Positions 1-9,252 are shown, numbered from the stretch's first letter. The stretch is DNA of 52,334 nt from Actinomycetes bacterium (GCA_021851525.1 JAJZDA010000004.1:1-52334), one strand, 5' to 3'. The notes: generated from the letters alone by a model not told the origin. Program-made: numbers and translations.

Positions 1-1929
1 CCCGGCCAGCGGGCCGGGACCCGCGATCAGCCCGTCGAGCTCAAACCAGAGCGCGCGCGTGGCGAACTCGGTGGTGGGCATCTCGAGCCCCACGTAGTCG
101 ATCACGCTGTGGTCCTGCAGATGCTTGCGCTGGTAGCCGAGCACCGTCTCGGAGTAGACGATCGCCCCGTAGCAGAGCCTCACGCCGTGGCTGTCGCGCT
201 GCTCGAAGACCCGCTCGATGTAGGTCATGCTCTCGCTCTTGGTCTGCGTGAAGTAGCTGCCGTCGAAGCGCGAGAGGATCGCGCGGCGGTTGTCCAGGTC
301 CAGCTCGTCAACCAGGTAGGAGCGGCCCATGTGCAGGTAGACGGCGCCGTCGTGCACGGTTCCCAGCGCGCGCACCGCCTCGATCGTGCCGAGGATCTCG
401 CCCGATGAGCGGTCGACCAGCGCGAAGCTGTCGGCGGAGGCTGAGCGCAGCGCCACGCGCGCCGCGGGGTAGTCGTCAGCGCGGCGTGGCACAAAGCCGC
501 TGGCGCGCTCGCGCAGGAGTCCGGCCTGCGCCAGCTCCGCCGCGCGCTCCAGCACGTCCGCTCCCAGCAGCTCGCGGTCCTGCTCGGTGAGCGGCGCCTC
601 GTGCGCCGCGCACAGCAGGTGCTCCGCGCGGATCTCCGGGCTGTCGGGGTCGATGATCGCCGCCTCCACGGGGCGGCTGAGGAACTCCTGGGGATGGCGG
701 GCGAAGAATTGGTCAAGCGCGTCCTCGCCGGCCACGTAGACGGCCAGCCCGCGCCCGCGCCGGCCGGCCCTGCCCCACATCTGGCGCAGGCTCGCCACCG
801 TGCCCGGGAAGGTGACGCAGACCGCGGCGTCGAGCTCACCGATGTCGATCCCCAGCTCCAGCGCGTCGGTCGCCACCACCGCTAGCAGCTCGCCGCTGAC
901 CAGCCGCGCCTCGATCTCGTGCCGCTGCTGGGGGGTGTAGCCGGCGCGGTAGGGGGAGATCCGCTGCGCCAGCTCCGGTTCCAGGCGGTCCGCCGCCATG
1001 CGCAGGATCAGCTCCACGCCCTTGCGCGACTTCATGAAGCAGATGGTGCGCGCCCCGGCGCTGACCAGCTCGGCCAGGATCTCCGCGGCCTCCGCCAGCG
1101 CCGAGGCGCGCGTGCCGAGCTGCTCGTCCAGCAGCGGCGGGTTCCAGAGCGCGATCTGGCGGGCGTGCCGGGGGGCGCCGTCGCGGTCGATCAGCTCGAT
1201 CCGCTCGAGCCCGGTCAGTCCCTGGGCCAGCGCCAGCGGGTTGGCGATCGTCGCGCTGGTCAGCAGGAAGTGCGGCTCGCTGCCGTAGAACGTGGCGGCC
1301 CTGCGCAGGCGGCGGATCACGTTGGCCACGTGCGAGCCGAACACGCCGCGGTAGGCGTGGGCCTCGTCGATCACGACGAACGCCAGGTTGGAGAGCAGCT
1401 CCGCCCAGCCGGCGTGGTTGGGCAGGATCCCGACGTGCAGCATGTCCGGGTTGGTGATCACCACGTTCGCTCGGCGGCGGATCGCGGGGCGTTCCTGGTG
1501 GGGGGTGTCGCCGTCGTAGATCGCCGGCCTGATCTGGCGGGTTAGGCCGAAGGCGCCCAGCCCGCGCGCCTGATCCTGAGCCAGCGCCTTGGTCGGGTAG
1601 AGGTAGAGCGCCCGCGCCCTGGGGTCCTGCGTGAGGATCTCGAGCGTCGGCAGCTGGAAGCACAGGGACTTGCCGGAGGCGGTGCCGGTGGTGACGATCA
1701 TCGGGCCGTTGAACGCGGCCTGCACAGCCCGCTCCTGGTGCTCGAAGAGGACCTCGATCCCGGCTCTCTGCAGCGCCTCGCTGACCAGCGGGTGCAGGTC
1801 GTCTGGGATGCCCGCGGGCCGTCCCGCCCGGCCCGGCTGCAGATCCTCGTAGACCAGCCGCTCGTCGGCTCTGCCCGCATCCAGAAGCGCGGTCCAGGGT
1901 TGTGAGGTTGAGGCGGGGCGCGCAGGCAA
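1..1929 (-). CDS. DEAD/DEAH-box helicase with probable C-terminal DUF1998, 3' end outside window
   Basis: ATP-dependent SF2 nucleic-acid helicase of the YprA/MrfA/Hrq1-like group, probably acting in DNA repair. In the minus frame I read a Walker A loop TGTASGKS (about residues 80-90), YPTKALAQDQ (motif Ia region), VIDEAHAYRG (motif II, DEAH), TSATIANP (motif III) and QMWGRAGRRGRG (motif VI), in the family order. After motif VI comes the winged-helix-like linker region; the protein is still open at base 1, so the expected DUF1998 zinc domain lies outside. The start is uncertain: TTG at 1929 is the only plausible initiator in the open frame near the N-terminus, with no clear ribosome site. It is divergent from the HAD gene with about 40 bp between. 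Family assignment is firm; exact substrate is not known from sequence. Confidence 0.9.
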   Translation of the reverse strand, partial: MPARPASTSQPWTALLDAGRADERLVYEDLQPGRAGRPAGIPDDLHPLVSEALQRAGIEVLFEHQERAVQAAFNGPMIVTTGTASGKSLCFQLPTLEILTQDPRARALYLYPTKALAQDQARGLGAFGLTRQIRPAIYDGDTPHQERPAIRRRANVVITNPDMLHVGILPNHAGWAELLSNLAFVVIDEAHAYRGVFGSHVANVIRRLRRAATFYGSEPHFLLTSATIANPLALAQGLTGLERIELIDRDGAPRHARQIALWNPPLLDEQLGTRASALAEAAEILAELVSAGARTICFMKSRKGVELILRMAADRLEPELAQRISPYRAGYTPQQRHEIEARLVSGELLAVVATDALELGIDIGELDAAVCVTFPGTVASLRQMWGRAGRRGRGLAVYVAGEDALDQFFARHPQEFLSRPVEAAIIDPDSPEIRAEHLLCAAHEAPLTEQDRELLGADVLERAAELAQAGLLRERASGFVPRRADDYPAARVALRSASADSFALVDRSSGEILGTIEAVRALGTVHDGAVYLHMGRSYLVDELDLDNRRAILSRFDGSYFTQTKSESMTYIERVFEQRDSHGVRLCYGAIVYSETVLGYQRKHLQDHSVIDYVGLEMPTTEFATRALWFELDGLIAGPGPLAG

Positions 1930-1970
1930 GACGCCACTGAGTATGGCGGGGCCCTGATACCGTCGCCGCC

Positions 1971-2876
1971 GTGTTGCGCGCGCTGTACGTAGATCTCGAC
2001 GGCACGCTGCTGGGGCCCGGTGGCTCGCTGCTGGCGGGCGCTGACGGCGGCTTCTCGCTCGATGCGGTGCGGGCGCTGCAGGCCTGCTCACGGGCCGGGG
2101 TGGAGGTTGTGATCTACTCCGGCCGTCGGCAGAGCAGCGTGGCTGAGGACGCGCGTCTGATGGGCCAGCGCTCCTACATCTTCGAGCTCGGCTGCGGGCT
2201 GGTCCTGGACGGTGAGCTCGAATGGCTCACCGGGGGCGTGGTGCCGTCCGTGCAGGCGGGGACCATCCATGAGCAGATCGCCAGCTCAGGCGCGGCGCAG
2301 CTGCTGCTCGAGCGCTTCGCGGGGCGCCTGGAGTACCACCTGCCGTGGTCTGAGGGGCGCGACGTGTCGCACCTCTTCCGCGGGCAGGTTGACGCCCTTG
2401 AGGTGGCGGCGGCGCTGGAGCTCGAGCATGGCTGGCTGAGGCTCGTTGACAACGGGGTGCTGGCAGCTCACGGCGGCCACGGTGCGGGTGGTGCGGGTGG
2501 CACGGGTGGCACGGGTGGCGCTCCCGGCGCGAGCCCGGATCCTCGCACGGCCTTCGTCGGTTACGGGCTCGACGCGTCGCTTGAGCGCGTCCACGCCTAC
2601 CACCTGATCCCGGCGGCCGCCTCCAAGGCGCGTGCGGTGGCACGTCACATGCAGAACCGCGGCTACCGCCCGGAGGAGTGCATCGCCTGCGGAGACTCCC
2701 GCGAGGACATGGATGCCGCGGAGGTGCTCGGCAGCTTCTGGTTGATGCGCAACGGCCTGGAGCGGGATCCCTCGTTGGCGGCGGAGGTCACCTCTCGGCC
2801 GCGGGTGCGCGTCAGCGCCGAACCGTTTGGCGCGGGCGTGTATGAGGCCGTTGTGACCACGCTCGCCGGCGGCTGA
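1971..2876 (+). CDS. HAD-superfamily phosphatase (Cof/MPGP-like)
   Basis: Cytosolic Mg-dependent phosphohydrolase of the HAD type IIB group. Motif I is VDLDGTLLG near the N-terminus (nucleophile and acid/base Asp), motif II is the Ser in VIYSGRR, motif III the Lys in SKARAV and motif IV CGDSREDMDAA. The cap lies between motifs II and III as in sugar- or mannosyl-phosphoglycerate phosphatases; the substrate cannot be told. It starts with GTG, with a close divergent helicase gene upstream. Odd point: the cap is interrupted at about residues 164-187 by a Gly/Thr/Ala stretch encoded by 9-bp tandem repeats, which looks like a recent expansion in a loop. Confidence 0.85.
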   Translation: MLRALYVDLDGTLLGPGGSLLAGADGGFSLDAVRALQACSRAGVEVVIYSGRRQSSVAEDARLMGQRSYIFELGCGLVLDGELEWLTGGVVPSVQAGTIHEQIASSGAAQLLLERFAGRLEYHLPWSEGRDVSHLFRGQVDALEVAAALELEHGWLRLVDNGVLAAHGGHGAGGAGGTGGTGGAPGASPDPRTAFVGYGLDASLERVHAYHLIPAAASKARAVARHMQNRGYRPEECIACGDSREDMDAAEVLGSFWLMRNGLERDPSLAAEVTSRPRVRVSAEPFGAGVYEAVVTTLAGG

Positions 2877-2917
2877 GCCAGGCGGCAGGGCCTGCTGCGG
2901 CCGGGGCGGTCGGTCGC

Positions 2918-3391
2918 TCAGGCGACGTTGCGATTCCGCGCCCGCGCCAGCGCCTCGCGCGCCAACTCATCCTCCACCGACACCGCGTGGGCCAGATCAC
3001 CCGCGGTCTCCGCCACCGCGCCAAACGCGCCGGCCACGGCCTGGGCGCTGGTCCCGCCGATCGCGCGGTTGAGCTCCCCGACCGCCGCGTCGAACCGCAG
3101 CCACAGCTCCTCAGGCCCGCGCCGGCCGGTCCCTGGCCGCAGCTCGTGCGGCGGCGCGGCCCGTTCGGAGCCGGCCACCGGGCGCCATTGCAGGCCTGCG
3201 GCGTGGGCCTTCTCCCAGGCCACCTGCTCCGTCGCTGCAGCCTCGGAAAGGTTGCGCAGACGCTGAGCGAAGCCCGCGTCAGGCGGTGCCATCTTGTGGC
3301 CCCGCATCGCCTCCGCCCAGCTGGCGCTGGCATGACGGACCAGCCGCATCACCAACTCCCGCTCGCGATCCAGCTCCTCGCCGAAGCTCAT
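2918..3391 (-). CDS. Hypothetical protein, second gene of HTH operon
   Basis: A 157-residue soluble protein rich in Ala, Glu and Arg, predicted largely helical; no signal peptide or membrane segment. I do not recognise a family. Its ATG overlaps the stop of the upstream HTH gene (ATGA), so the two are translated together and probably act together. Codon use is like the rest of the chromosome, so it is very likely a real gene. The function is unknown. Confidence 0.7.
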   Translation of the reverse strand: MSFGEELDRERELVMRLVRHASASWAEAMRGHKMAPPDAGFAQRLRNLSEAAATEQVAWEKAHAAGLQWRPVAGSERAAPPHELRPGTGRRGPEELWLRFDAAVGELNRAIGGTSAQAVAGAFGAVAETAGDLAHAVSVEDELAREALARARNRNVA

Positions 3392-3684
3392 TGCCGGGGC
3401 TCCTCAAAGCTCGGGTCGACCTCGGCTGAGCCGACCGGCTCACCGCTCCAGAAGTCCTCGGCGCTCGGGCCGCTGGCGGTCAACGGTGAACCGGGGTTGC
3501 CCTGGCGGCCCTGCGCGAGGATGCGCTCCAGGTCCGCGCGCAGGATGCGCACGCGTCGACCAACGCGGAACGCCGGCAGCGTGCCCGCATCGATCCAGTT
3601 GCGGACCGTCTGCTGGTTGAGCTTGAGCAGCTCCGCCACCTCCGCGACCGTGAGGAACGCTTCGTCGCGCTCAACTCCGGACAT
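3388..3684 (-). CDS. Helix-turn-helix protein (excisionase/MerR-like HTH_17)
   Basis: Small DNA-binding protein of 98 residues. The N-terminal half reads FLTVAEVAELLKLNQQTVRN followed by WIDAGTLPAFRVGRRVRI, the standard order of the excisionase-type winged HTH (helix, recognition helix, wing). The C-terminal 35 residues are acidic and low in complexity. The ATG has no ribosome site but sits a few bases after a TAATAAT box, so the transcript may be leaderless. It is the first gene of a two-gene unit and is divergent from the membrane-protein gene at 3801; the two promoters overlap, making mutual control by this regulator plausible. Confidence 0.8.
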   Translation of the reverse strand: MSGVERDEAFLTVAEVAELLKLNQQTVRNWIDAGTLPAFRVGRRVRILRADLERILAQGRQGNPGSPLTASGPSAEDFWSGEPVGSAEVDPSFEEPRQ

Positions 3685-3708
3685 TGCTGATTATTAGAAG
3701 CTGGGGCA

Positions 3709-3737
3709 TTGTCTAAGTGAGTGTAATTGGATATAAA
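3709..3737 (+). promoter_or_regulatory. Sigma-70-like promoter for the membrane-protein gene
   Basis: TTGTCT (3709-3714) and TATAAA (3732-3737) are separated by exactly 17 bases in an unusually AT-rich stretch, upstream of the gene starting at 3801. The -35 box overlaps, on the other strand, the likely promoter of the HTH gene. No experimental support; called from spacing and box match. Confidence 0.5.
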
Positions 3738-3800
3738 GACGGCCCGATGATGTTGGCATGGCTCCTGGACTAAAGCGAGCCAAATTGGAGGACCAACCAT

Positions 3801-4970
3801 ATGGCAGGCCAAGGTCGGAATCCGGCGGAACAGGGCGACAGCTCGCAGAAGCTCAATGTCGTGCGGTTTCCCGGGAGCTGGTTCGGCCCGGTTGAGGAGC
3901 TGGCACCGATCCCATCTTTGCGAGCTGACCACGGCGCGGGCGGTGTGGGACCGGCCGCCGCCGTTGACCCTGGGGCCGTCGGTCAGCGAAGCCACGCCAG
4001 CGACAGCAGCGTGGCGATGGACCAGGGCACGACAGTTGACGGCGGCATCGCGGTCGACCAGGGTGTGGCGGCCGGCCAAGCTGTGGCCATCGACCGGGGC
4101 CCCGCCGTGCACCTGGACGCAATGGATGCCGGGCTGTTCTGGGGCGGGGAGGCGGTGCTCAGCGCCCAGGCGTCTGTCGCTGACGTTCAGTCTGGCGGAG
4201 CATCCCAGCCAGGCGCTGGTGGGCAGTCATCCCGGACATGGCCGGATCCGGATCTCGAGCAGGTTCGGTGCGGATCCCGTGAGCGCCCCCTGGCGCCGTT
4301 GCGCCGGCCCTGGTGGAGCCTCCAAAGCCGCTCCTGGAGGGGGCTTCCCCTGCTGGCCTCCTCAGTTCTGCTGCTCACGCTCGGGTCGGCCGCTGTCTGG
4401 ATGGGAGTGCTGGCCGCGGGTGGTGGGCAACGCCGCGGGCTGCTTGAACCGGGGCTCCGGCGCGCCACCCTGCTCGCTGCACGTCGGGCGCCCGCCGGCA
4501 CAGCGCCCGGGGTGCGCACTCACACGGCCGGTGAGCGGATCGTGAGTGACCGCCTCCGCGTCGTCGGCCGCGGTCGTCCGACCGCGTCGCCTGGGGGCCA
4601 GCCTGTCGGGCGCGCGAAGCGCGTCGGCGGTGGTCTCGGGCATGCCGGCTCCCGCGCCCGCCAGCTTCCGCCCCTGGGCCGGCGCAGCGGTTCCGCGCGT
4701 GATCCCATCCACCCCGCCGCCGGCCACGGCACGACGGCCAAGCGGACCTCAGGCGCTCCGGCGTCAGACACCTCAAAGTCCGCCACCGTGTCCACCACGA
4801 GCGCCGCCGAGACCTCCACGGCTGTCCACGCCAACCCCGCCACAGGCGCGGGCCGCTCCTCCACAACCGCCGCGGACATCTCCGGCGGATCCACAGGCTC
4901 CACGGCCCCGCTCGTCTCGCCTGCAGGTGACGTCGCTCCGCCGCCCAACGCCCCCCAACAGGCGCCCTAG
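3801..4970 (+). CDS. Single-pass membrane protein with low-complexity Ser/Thr/Ala/Pro tail
   Basis: A 389-residue protein starting with ATG behind a good GGAGG ribosome site. The first 180 residues are hydrophilic, with pseudo-repeats of Val-Asp-Gly/Gln type (about residues 60-105). One membrane segment, rich in Leu, lies at about 182-206. The remainder is low-complexity, turning from Arg/Gly-rich to Thr/Ser/Ala/Pro-rich, as in wall-spanning linkers of actinobacteria. No enzymatic domain seen. Topology (N-terminus in, tail outside) is inferred. It could be an anti-sigma-like or surface-tethering protein, but nothing in the sequence proves either. Confidence 0.65.
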   Translation: MAGQGRNPAEQGDSSQKLNVVRFPGSWFGPVEELAPIPSLRADHGAGGVGPAAAVDPGAVGQRSHASDSSVAMDQGTTVDGGIAVDQGVAAGQAVAIDRGPAVHLDAMDAGLFWGGEAVLSAQASVADVQSGGASQPGAGGQSSRTWPDPDLEQVRCGSRERPLAPLRRPWWSLQSRSWRGLPLLASSVLLLTLGSAAVWMGVLAAGGGQRRGLLEPGLRRATLLAARRAPAGTAPGVRTHTAGERIVSDRLRVVGRGRPTASPGGQPVGRAKRVGGGLGHAGSRARQLPPLGRRSGSARDPIHPAAGHGTTAKRTSGAPASDTSKSATVSTTSAAETSTAVHANPATGAGRSSTTAADISGGSTGSTAPLVSPAGDVAPPPNAPQQAP

Positions 4971-5173
4971 TGACCCGGGTACGAAGCTCGTTGCCAGTCG
5001 AGGCGCCTCTGGCGGCGTCTGACCGCGTCCGCGGATCCTCAGGTGGCGCCGCCACACCACGGATCCTGCGTCCTTGCGGGCCTTCCACCAGCGACACCTC
5101 TTGGTGTCACCGAACTTGCGACGCGGAACACTAGCCCCACAGATCGGTCAATCCACAACTCAGGACAATCGCC

Positions 5174-8014
5174 ATGAGAGCAATCAAGCGCCTGACCCTC
5201 GCCCTGTCACTGCTGCTCATCCTGCCGGCTGTGGCGCAGGCCAACACCTACACCGTAGAGGGATGCGGTCCGATCGGGAGCGGCGCGTTTCAGTTCTCGC
5301 AGGCGCCGGGCGGCTTTGGGATCCATACCAATGACTGCGTCGCTGGCATCCAACTCACAAACGAGGCAATGGGTCTGACCTCGCTGAGCCCCTACGACCA
5401 GGGAACAAACGGTGAGTGGGGTATGGCGGCGCCGGTTGGCGAAAGCATCGATGCGTTCGGGGTGTGGAATAGTTGGACCGTGGGTCAAGGTGGTTGGTCG
5501 GCGGGCTGGCTACTGGACGGGAACCCGTCTCTCCATGCGCTGCCCGCTGGTAATGACTGCACCTATGTGACCTCAAGCTGCAACATCGGCGTTTCCGGAT
5601 GGTTCGGAGTGCCGAACGCGTCGAGCCTCCAGCAAGAGCTCTACTGTGATGCATCGGCTGTCAGTGCGCAGACGTGTCCTGCGCTCGATCCGCAGAGCTA
5701 CACCATCATCGCAGCCGCGACGGTCTCTGACGTTGTGGCACAGCTAGACGATCCTGGGAACGCCACCCCGACCGTGAGCGGTTCACTCTGGGACGCAGCA
5801 CGCAACAGCGCTGCAACCGGCGCCTGGGTGAGCGGCATATCCGCGGGCAGCAGCCTCTCGCTGGACTTCAGCGCGAGTGACCCGGGTGGGATCTGCCGGC
5901 TCGAGGCGGCGCTCACCGACGCCAGCGGCAACATCGTCTCCGTGGCAGGCCCTGTCATGGACTTCCCGGCTACTGACTCCGGGTCTGTGGTGGCGGCGCA
6001 GAACGGGCTGCCCGCGCCGTTCATGAGCACGCTGCCATGTGGTGCAACCAGCACCGGCACGCAGCAGTTCTCGCCCGACCTGGCGCTGCTGGCCTCGGGG
6101 ACCTACCACGTCAACGTGCTGGCGCAGAACCCCGGCGAGTATCAGGCCGGAACCGTCACCTATGCAACCGGGACAGCGTTCGGCCAGGGTTACGCGCTGC
6201 GGATCGACAACTCGGTGCCCACGCTCAGCGTCAGCACCGAGCAGCCGGTGACCGCCGACCAATGGCTGACCGCGCCTGAGACGGTCAGGATCAGCGCCGG
6301 TGACGCGGCGGTCAGCTCAGGGCTTGCGCAGATCCGTTGCGCGACCCCCACCGGACCGGTCACGTTTCCGGTGACGGGTGACTCTGCCAATGTCTCACTC
6401 ACAGTCTCCGCCCCCGGCACGGACACCGTCAGTTGCGTAGCGATCTCTGGGGCCGGTAACCAGTCTGCAGCAGGCACCGTGAGCTTCAGGGTTGACACGC
6501 AGGCGCCCGGAGTGGTGATCAGCGACGCCGCGGTGACACCCGACACCGCCGGCGGACCGGTGGCGCTGACGGTCAGCGCCGCTGAAGGGGTGGCGGCGTC
6601 AGGCGTGGCGAGCGTCAGCTGTGCGGTTGACGGGGGAGCGTGGCAGACCACGTTTGGCAGCGTCGCGCGGGTGAGCGTGGCAGGGCAGGGCGCTCACACC
6701 GTCGACTGCTATGCGACCACGACAGCGGGCGTCAATAGCCAGCCTGTCTCCCAGACCGTGCGGATTGAAGCGGTGAGCCCGACACTGAGCGTAACCGGAG
6801 CGCCGCCTGTGGGCGTGTGGAGCACAGTCCCTGAGAGTGTGACCATGAACGCGGCCGCCGCGGCCGGCGCGCAGATCCATGCCATCGACTGTCAGCTCGG
6901 CGGCATGCCCCACGTCTACGGTAACCCGGTGGCGGCCCAGACCGAGAGTGTTGAGGTAACCGTGCCACCTCCGGGCGGCCAGCTGACCTGTCAGGCTGTG
7001 GATAGCGCGGGCAACGTCTCGGCGCCGCAGTCGGTTGCGTTCCTGATCGACGACACGCCGCCGGTTGGATTCTTCCTGGCTCCCGACCCGCGCCTGCCGG
7101 ACGTCGTTACGGTGGCTGTCTCAGACTCGGGCTCGGGCGTGGCCGGCGCGGTGGTGGAGATGGAGGTTGACGGGCTCTGGCGCCACCTGGCCAGCCGCTG
7201 GAACCCCGTAGCCGGGACCGTGACTGCGGGAATCCCGGACAACGGGTCGCTGCGCCCCGGCAGCTACCCGTTGCGCGCGCAGGTCTGGGACAGAGCGGGC
7301 AACACCGCGCTCGTGCAGAGCACGGTCGCCGGCGCGCCGGAGAGCGTCAGGTTGCCTCTGCGGGTGCTCACTTCGCTGCACGTGAAGCTCACGCTCGGAC
7401 GGCGCCGGAGAGCGTCATCGGCGGCTGTCGCCGCCCGCCCAACGCTCGGCTATGGGGCGCGCGCGACGGTCGTCGGAGCCCTGGCTGAGGGGCATCACCC
7501 GCTCGGCGGAGCGGTGGTCGAACTCAGTCAGCGCATCCTCGGCGCCGCGCGCTTCCGTGAGATCGCGACTGCTCGCACCGCCCGCGATGGCCGCTTTGAG
7601 TTCGCGCTGGCCGCGGGGGCCAGCCGCACGATCCGCGTCAGCTACGCGGGGAACGCCCAGTTGCGCGGGGTTGTCGCGGATGCCCAGGTGCGCGTGAGGG
7701 GCGCGGTCACGCTCGCCGCACCCGGCCGTGCCCTCGGTGGGTCGCTCGCCACGCTCTCGGGCCGCGTTCTCGGCGGCCACGTTCCGGGCGCCGGCCTGCT
7801 GGTGCAGCTCTGGTACCGGGTCGCCGGACAGCCTGGCTGGGAGCCCTTTGAGCGCGCGGTGCGGACCGACCGGCGGGGCGCCTGGGAGCTTCGCTTCGTG
7901 GTGAGCCGCGCTGCGCGCGGGCGGCGCTACCTCTTCCGGGCGGTCGTGGCGGCGCAGAGCGGCTGGCCGTATGAAGGTGCGGTGAGCGTCCCCCTCCAAC
8001 TGGCGATCGGCTGA
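5174..8014 (+). CDS. Large secreted protein with Ig-like repeats and carboxypeptidase-regulatory-like C-terminal domains
   Basis: Extracellular protein of 946 residues. It starts with a classic signal peptide (MRAIKRLTLALSLLLILPAV, cleavage after AQA). The first 200 residues contain paired Cys and resemble a lectin- or jelly-roll-like domain, unproven. From about residue 200 to 700 come several Ig-like units with repeated RIDNS/RVDTQAP and DSAGN-type turns and Cys pairs, as in bacterial surface proteins. The last 200 residues show two carboxypeptidase-regulatory-like beta folds (for example GGAVVELSQR with TARDGRFEFAL). There is no LPXTG or anchor, so it is probably released or wall-associated. 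A 200-bp gap without recognisable signals separates it from the membrane-protein gene before it. Confidence 0.8.
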   Translation: MRAIKRLTLALSLLLILPAVAQANTYTVEGCGPIGSGAFQFSQAPGGFGIHTNDCVAGIQLTNEAMGLTSLSPYDQGTNGEWGMAAPVGESIDAFGVWNSWTVGQGGWSAGWLLDGNPSLHALPAGNDCTYVTSSCNIGVSGWFGVPNASSLQQELYCDASAVSAQTCPALDPQSYTIIAAATVSDVVAQLDDPGNATPTVSGSLWDAARNSAATGAWVSGISAGSSLSLDFSASDPGGICRLEAALTDASGNIVSVAGPVMDFPATDSGSVVAAQNGLPAPFMSTLPCGATSTGTQQFSPDLALLASGTYHVNVLAQNPGEYQAGTVTYATGTAFGQGYALRIDNSVPTLSVSTEQPVTADQWLTAPETVRISAGDAAVSSGLAQIRCATPTGPVTFPVTGDSANVSLTVSAPGTDTVSCVAISGAGNQSAAGTVSFRVDTQAPGVVISDAAVTPDTAGGPVALTVSAAEGVAASGVASVSCAVDGGAWQTTFGSVARVSVAGQGAHTVDCYATTTAGVNSQPVSQTVRIEAVSPTLSVTGAPPVGVWSTVPESVTMNAAAAAGAQIHAIDCQLGGMPHVYGNPVAAQTESVEVTVPPPGGQLTCQAVDSAGNVSAPQSVAFLIDDTPPVGFFLAPDPRLPDVVTVAVSDSGSGVAGAVVEMEVDGLWRHLASRWNPVAGTVTAGIPDNGSLRPGSYPLRAQVWDRAGNTALVQSTVAGAPESVRLPLRVLTSLHVKLTLGRRRRASSAAVAARPTLGYGARATVVGALAEGHHPLGGAVVELSQRILGAARFREIATARTARDGRFEFALAAGASRTIRVSYAGNAQLRGVVADAQVRVRGAVTLAAPGRALGGSLATLSGRVLGGHVPGAGLLVQLWYRVAGQPGWEPFERAVRTDRRGAWELRFVVSRAARGRRYLFRAVVAAQSGWPYEGAVSVPLQLAIG

Positions 8015-8065
8015 CGGAGGTTCCTGTGCAGATGAACCCGCAGCTTGCAGGTATCCTTGAGTCAG

Positions 8066-8353
8066 ATGCTGGGCGACCTTATCCAACCGACGCACCTGCT
8101 GCTGATCCTCGTCGTCGCGTTGGTTGTGCTCGGTCCCAAGCGGCTGCCAGAGGTGGGACGCTCACTCGGCAAGGGCATCCGCGACTTCCGCGGAGCTGTC
8201 TCGGGCATCGAGGAGCACACTGCCGGGCTGCTGCGGGACGACCCGCCGGTGCCCCAGCCGGTTCAGCCGGAGCCGATGGCCCATGCTGTCACCGGCAGTC
8301 CGCTACCGCCCGCCGACAGTGGCGAGCCGCACCCCGGGGATTACGCGGACTGA
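8066..8353 (+). CDS. tatA: Twin-arginine translocase subunit TatA
   Basis: Pore-forming subunit of the Tat export system in the cytoplasmic membrane. From the ATG at 8066 the protein is 95 residues: a short N-terminus, one hydrophobic helix (LLLILVVALVVLGPKRLPEV, with the FG/GP hinge region expected in TatA) and the amphipathic helix GRSLGKGIRDFRGAVSG, followed by a Pro-rich tail. TTG at 8045 in the same frame is a less likely start. It is the first of three rightward genes ending in dprA and comF; dprA begins about 57 bp after its stop. No tatC is in the window, so the other subunits are elsewhere. Confidence 0.9.
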   Translation: MLGDLIQPTHLLLILVVALVVLGPKRLPEVGRSLGKGIRDFRGAVSGIEEHTAGLLRDDPPVPQPVQPEPMAHAVTGSPLPPADSGEPHPGDYAD

Positions 8354-8409
8354 CGTCCGGCAGGTCCGGGACTGCGCTCGCCGTCCAGCTGCCGGGGTAC
8401 CGTCGGCTG

Positions 8410-9252
8410 GTGGGCGCAAACGAGCAGACAGCCGCGCTGGTTGCGCTGATGCGCGCCGGCGGGCGCGCGTGGGCCCGGTATGTGATCGAGGCCAGGGCGC
8501 TGGGGAGTGCCGCCGCGGTGCACCCGCAGGCGGTGCTCGAGCGAGAGCTGGGCCTGCTGTCATACCAGGCGCTGGCCGACGCGCTGCAACTGCTCGATGA
8601 CTGGCACGCGCGCGGGTACGGCGTCGTGACGCTGCGCGACCAGGACTACCCGCAGAACCTTCGAGTCGTTGAGAACAGGCCTCCGCTGCTGTTTATCTCC
8701 GGCGCGCTCACGGACGCTGACGCGCACTCTGTGGCGGTGATCGGAACTCGAAGTCCCAGCGATGCGGGCCGCGCGCTGGCAGCCGCCGTTGCCGCACGAC
8801 TGGTGTCGGCCGGATACTCGGTCTTCTCAGGACTGGCCGCCGGCGTCGACACCAGCGCGCACGAGGCGGCGCTCGCCGCCGGCGGGCGGACGGTCGCGGT
8901 GGTCGGCACCGGGCTGGACCGCTGCTACCCGGAGGAGAACGCCGATCTGCAGCGGCGGATAGCCGGTCATGGTGCCGTGGTCTCGCAGTTCTGGCCAGAG
9001 AGCCCACCCACGCGTCACAGCTTCCCGGCCCGCAACGCGGTGATGGCCGGCATGACACTGGCGACTGTCGTGGTGGAAGCGTCTGAGCGCAGCGGCACAA
9101 GGATCCAGGCGCGGCACGTGCTGGCTCAGGGGCGACAGCTCGTGCTGATGAGCTCGGTTCTGTCACACGCCTGGGCAACGGAGCTGGCCGCGCGACCCGG
9201 GGTGAGCGTCGCGCGGACACCTGATGACGTACTGGCCGCGTTGCGAGCTTGA
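8410..9252 (+). CDS. dprA: DNA-processing protein DprA
   Basis: RecA-loading single-strand DNA-binding protein of natural transformation. The Rossmann core is complete: VAVIGTRSPSDAGR, VFSGLAAGVDTSAHEAAL, TVAVVGTGLDRCYPEEN, FPARNAVMAGM and VVVEASERSGT are all family hallmarks. I chose GTG at 8410 (280 residues); the frame is open much further upstream, but that part overlaps tatA and reads as non-coding. The N-terminal helical domain is short, and there is no C-terminal winged helix, as in many actinobacterial DprA. Its 3' end overlaps comF by 29 bp. Confidence 0.92.
   Translation: MGANEQTAALVALMRAGGRAWARYVIEARALGSAAAVHPQAVLERELGLLSYQALADALQLLDDWHARGYGVVTLRDQDYPQNLRVVENRPPLLFISGALTDADAHSVAVIGTRSPSDAGRALAAAVAARLVSAGYSVFSGLAAGVDTSAHEAALAAGGRTVAVVGTGLDRCYPEENADLQRRIAGHGAVVSQFWPESPPTRHSFPARNAVMAGMTLATVVVEASERSGTRIQARHVLAQGRQLVLMSSVLSHAWATELAARPGVSVARTPDDVLAALRA

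Noticed and set aside
836-2005. 389-codon open frame on the minus strand
   Set aside because: Arg/Pro/Gly-rich shadow of the helicase gene; the neighbouring frame contains all helicase motifs.
8026-8409. Longer N-terminus for DprA with a GGAGG site at 8016-8020
   Set aside because: This part overlaps tatA in another frame and reads as Arg/Ala-rich nonsense; relatives start near 8410.
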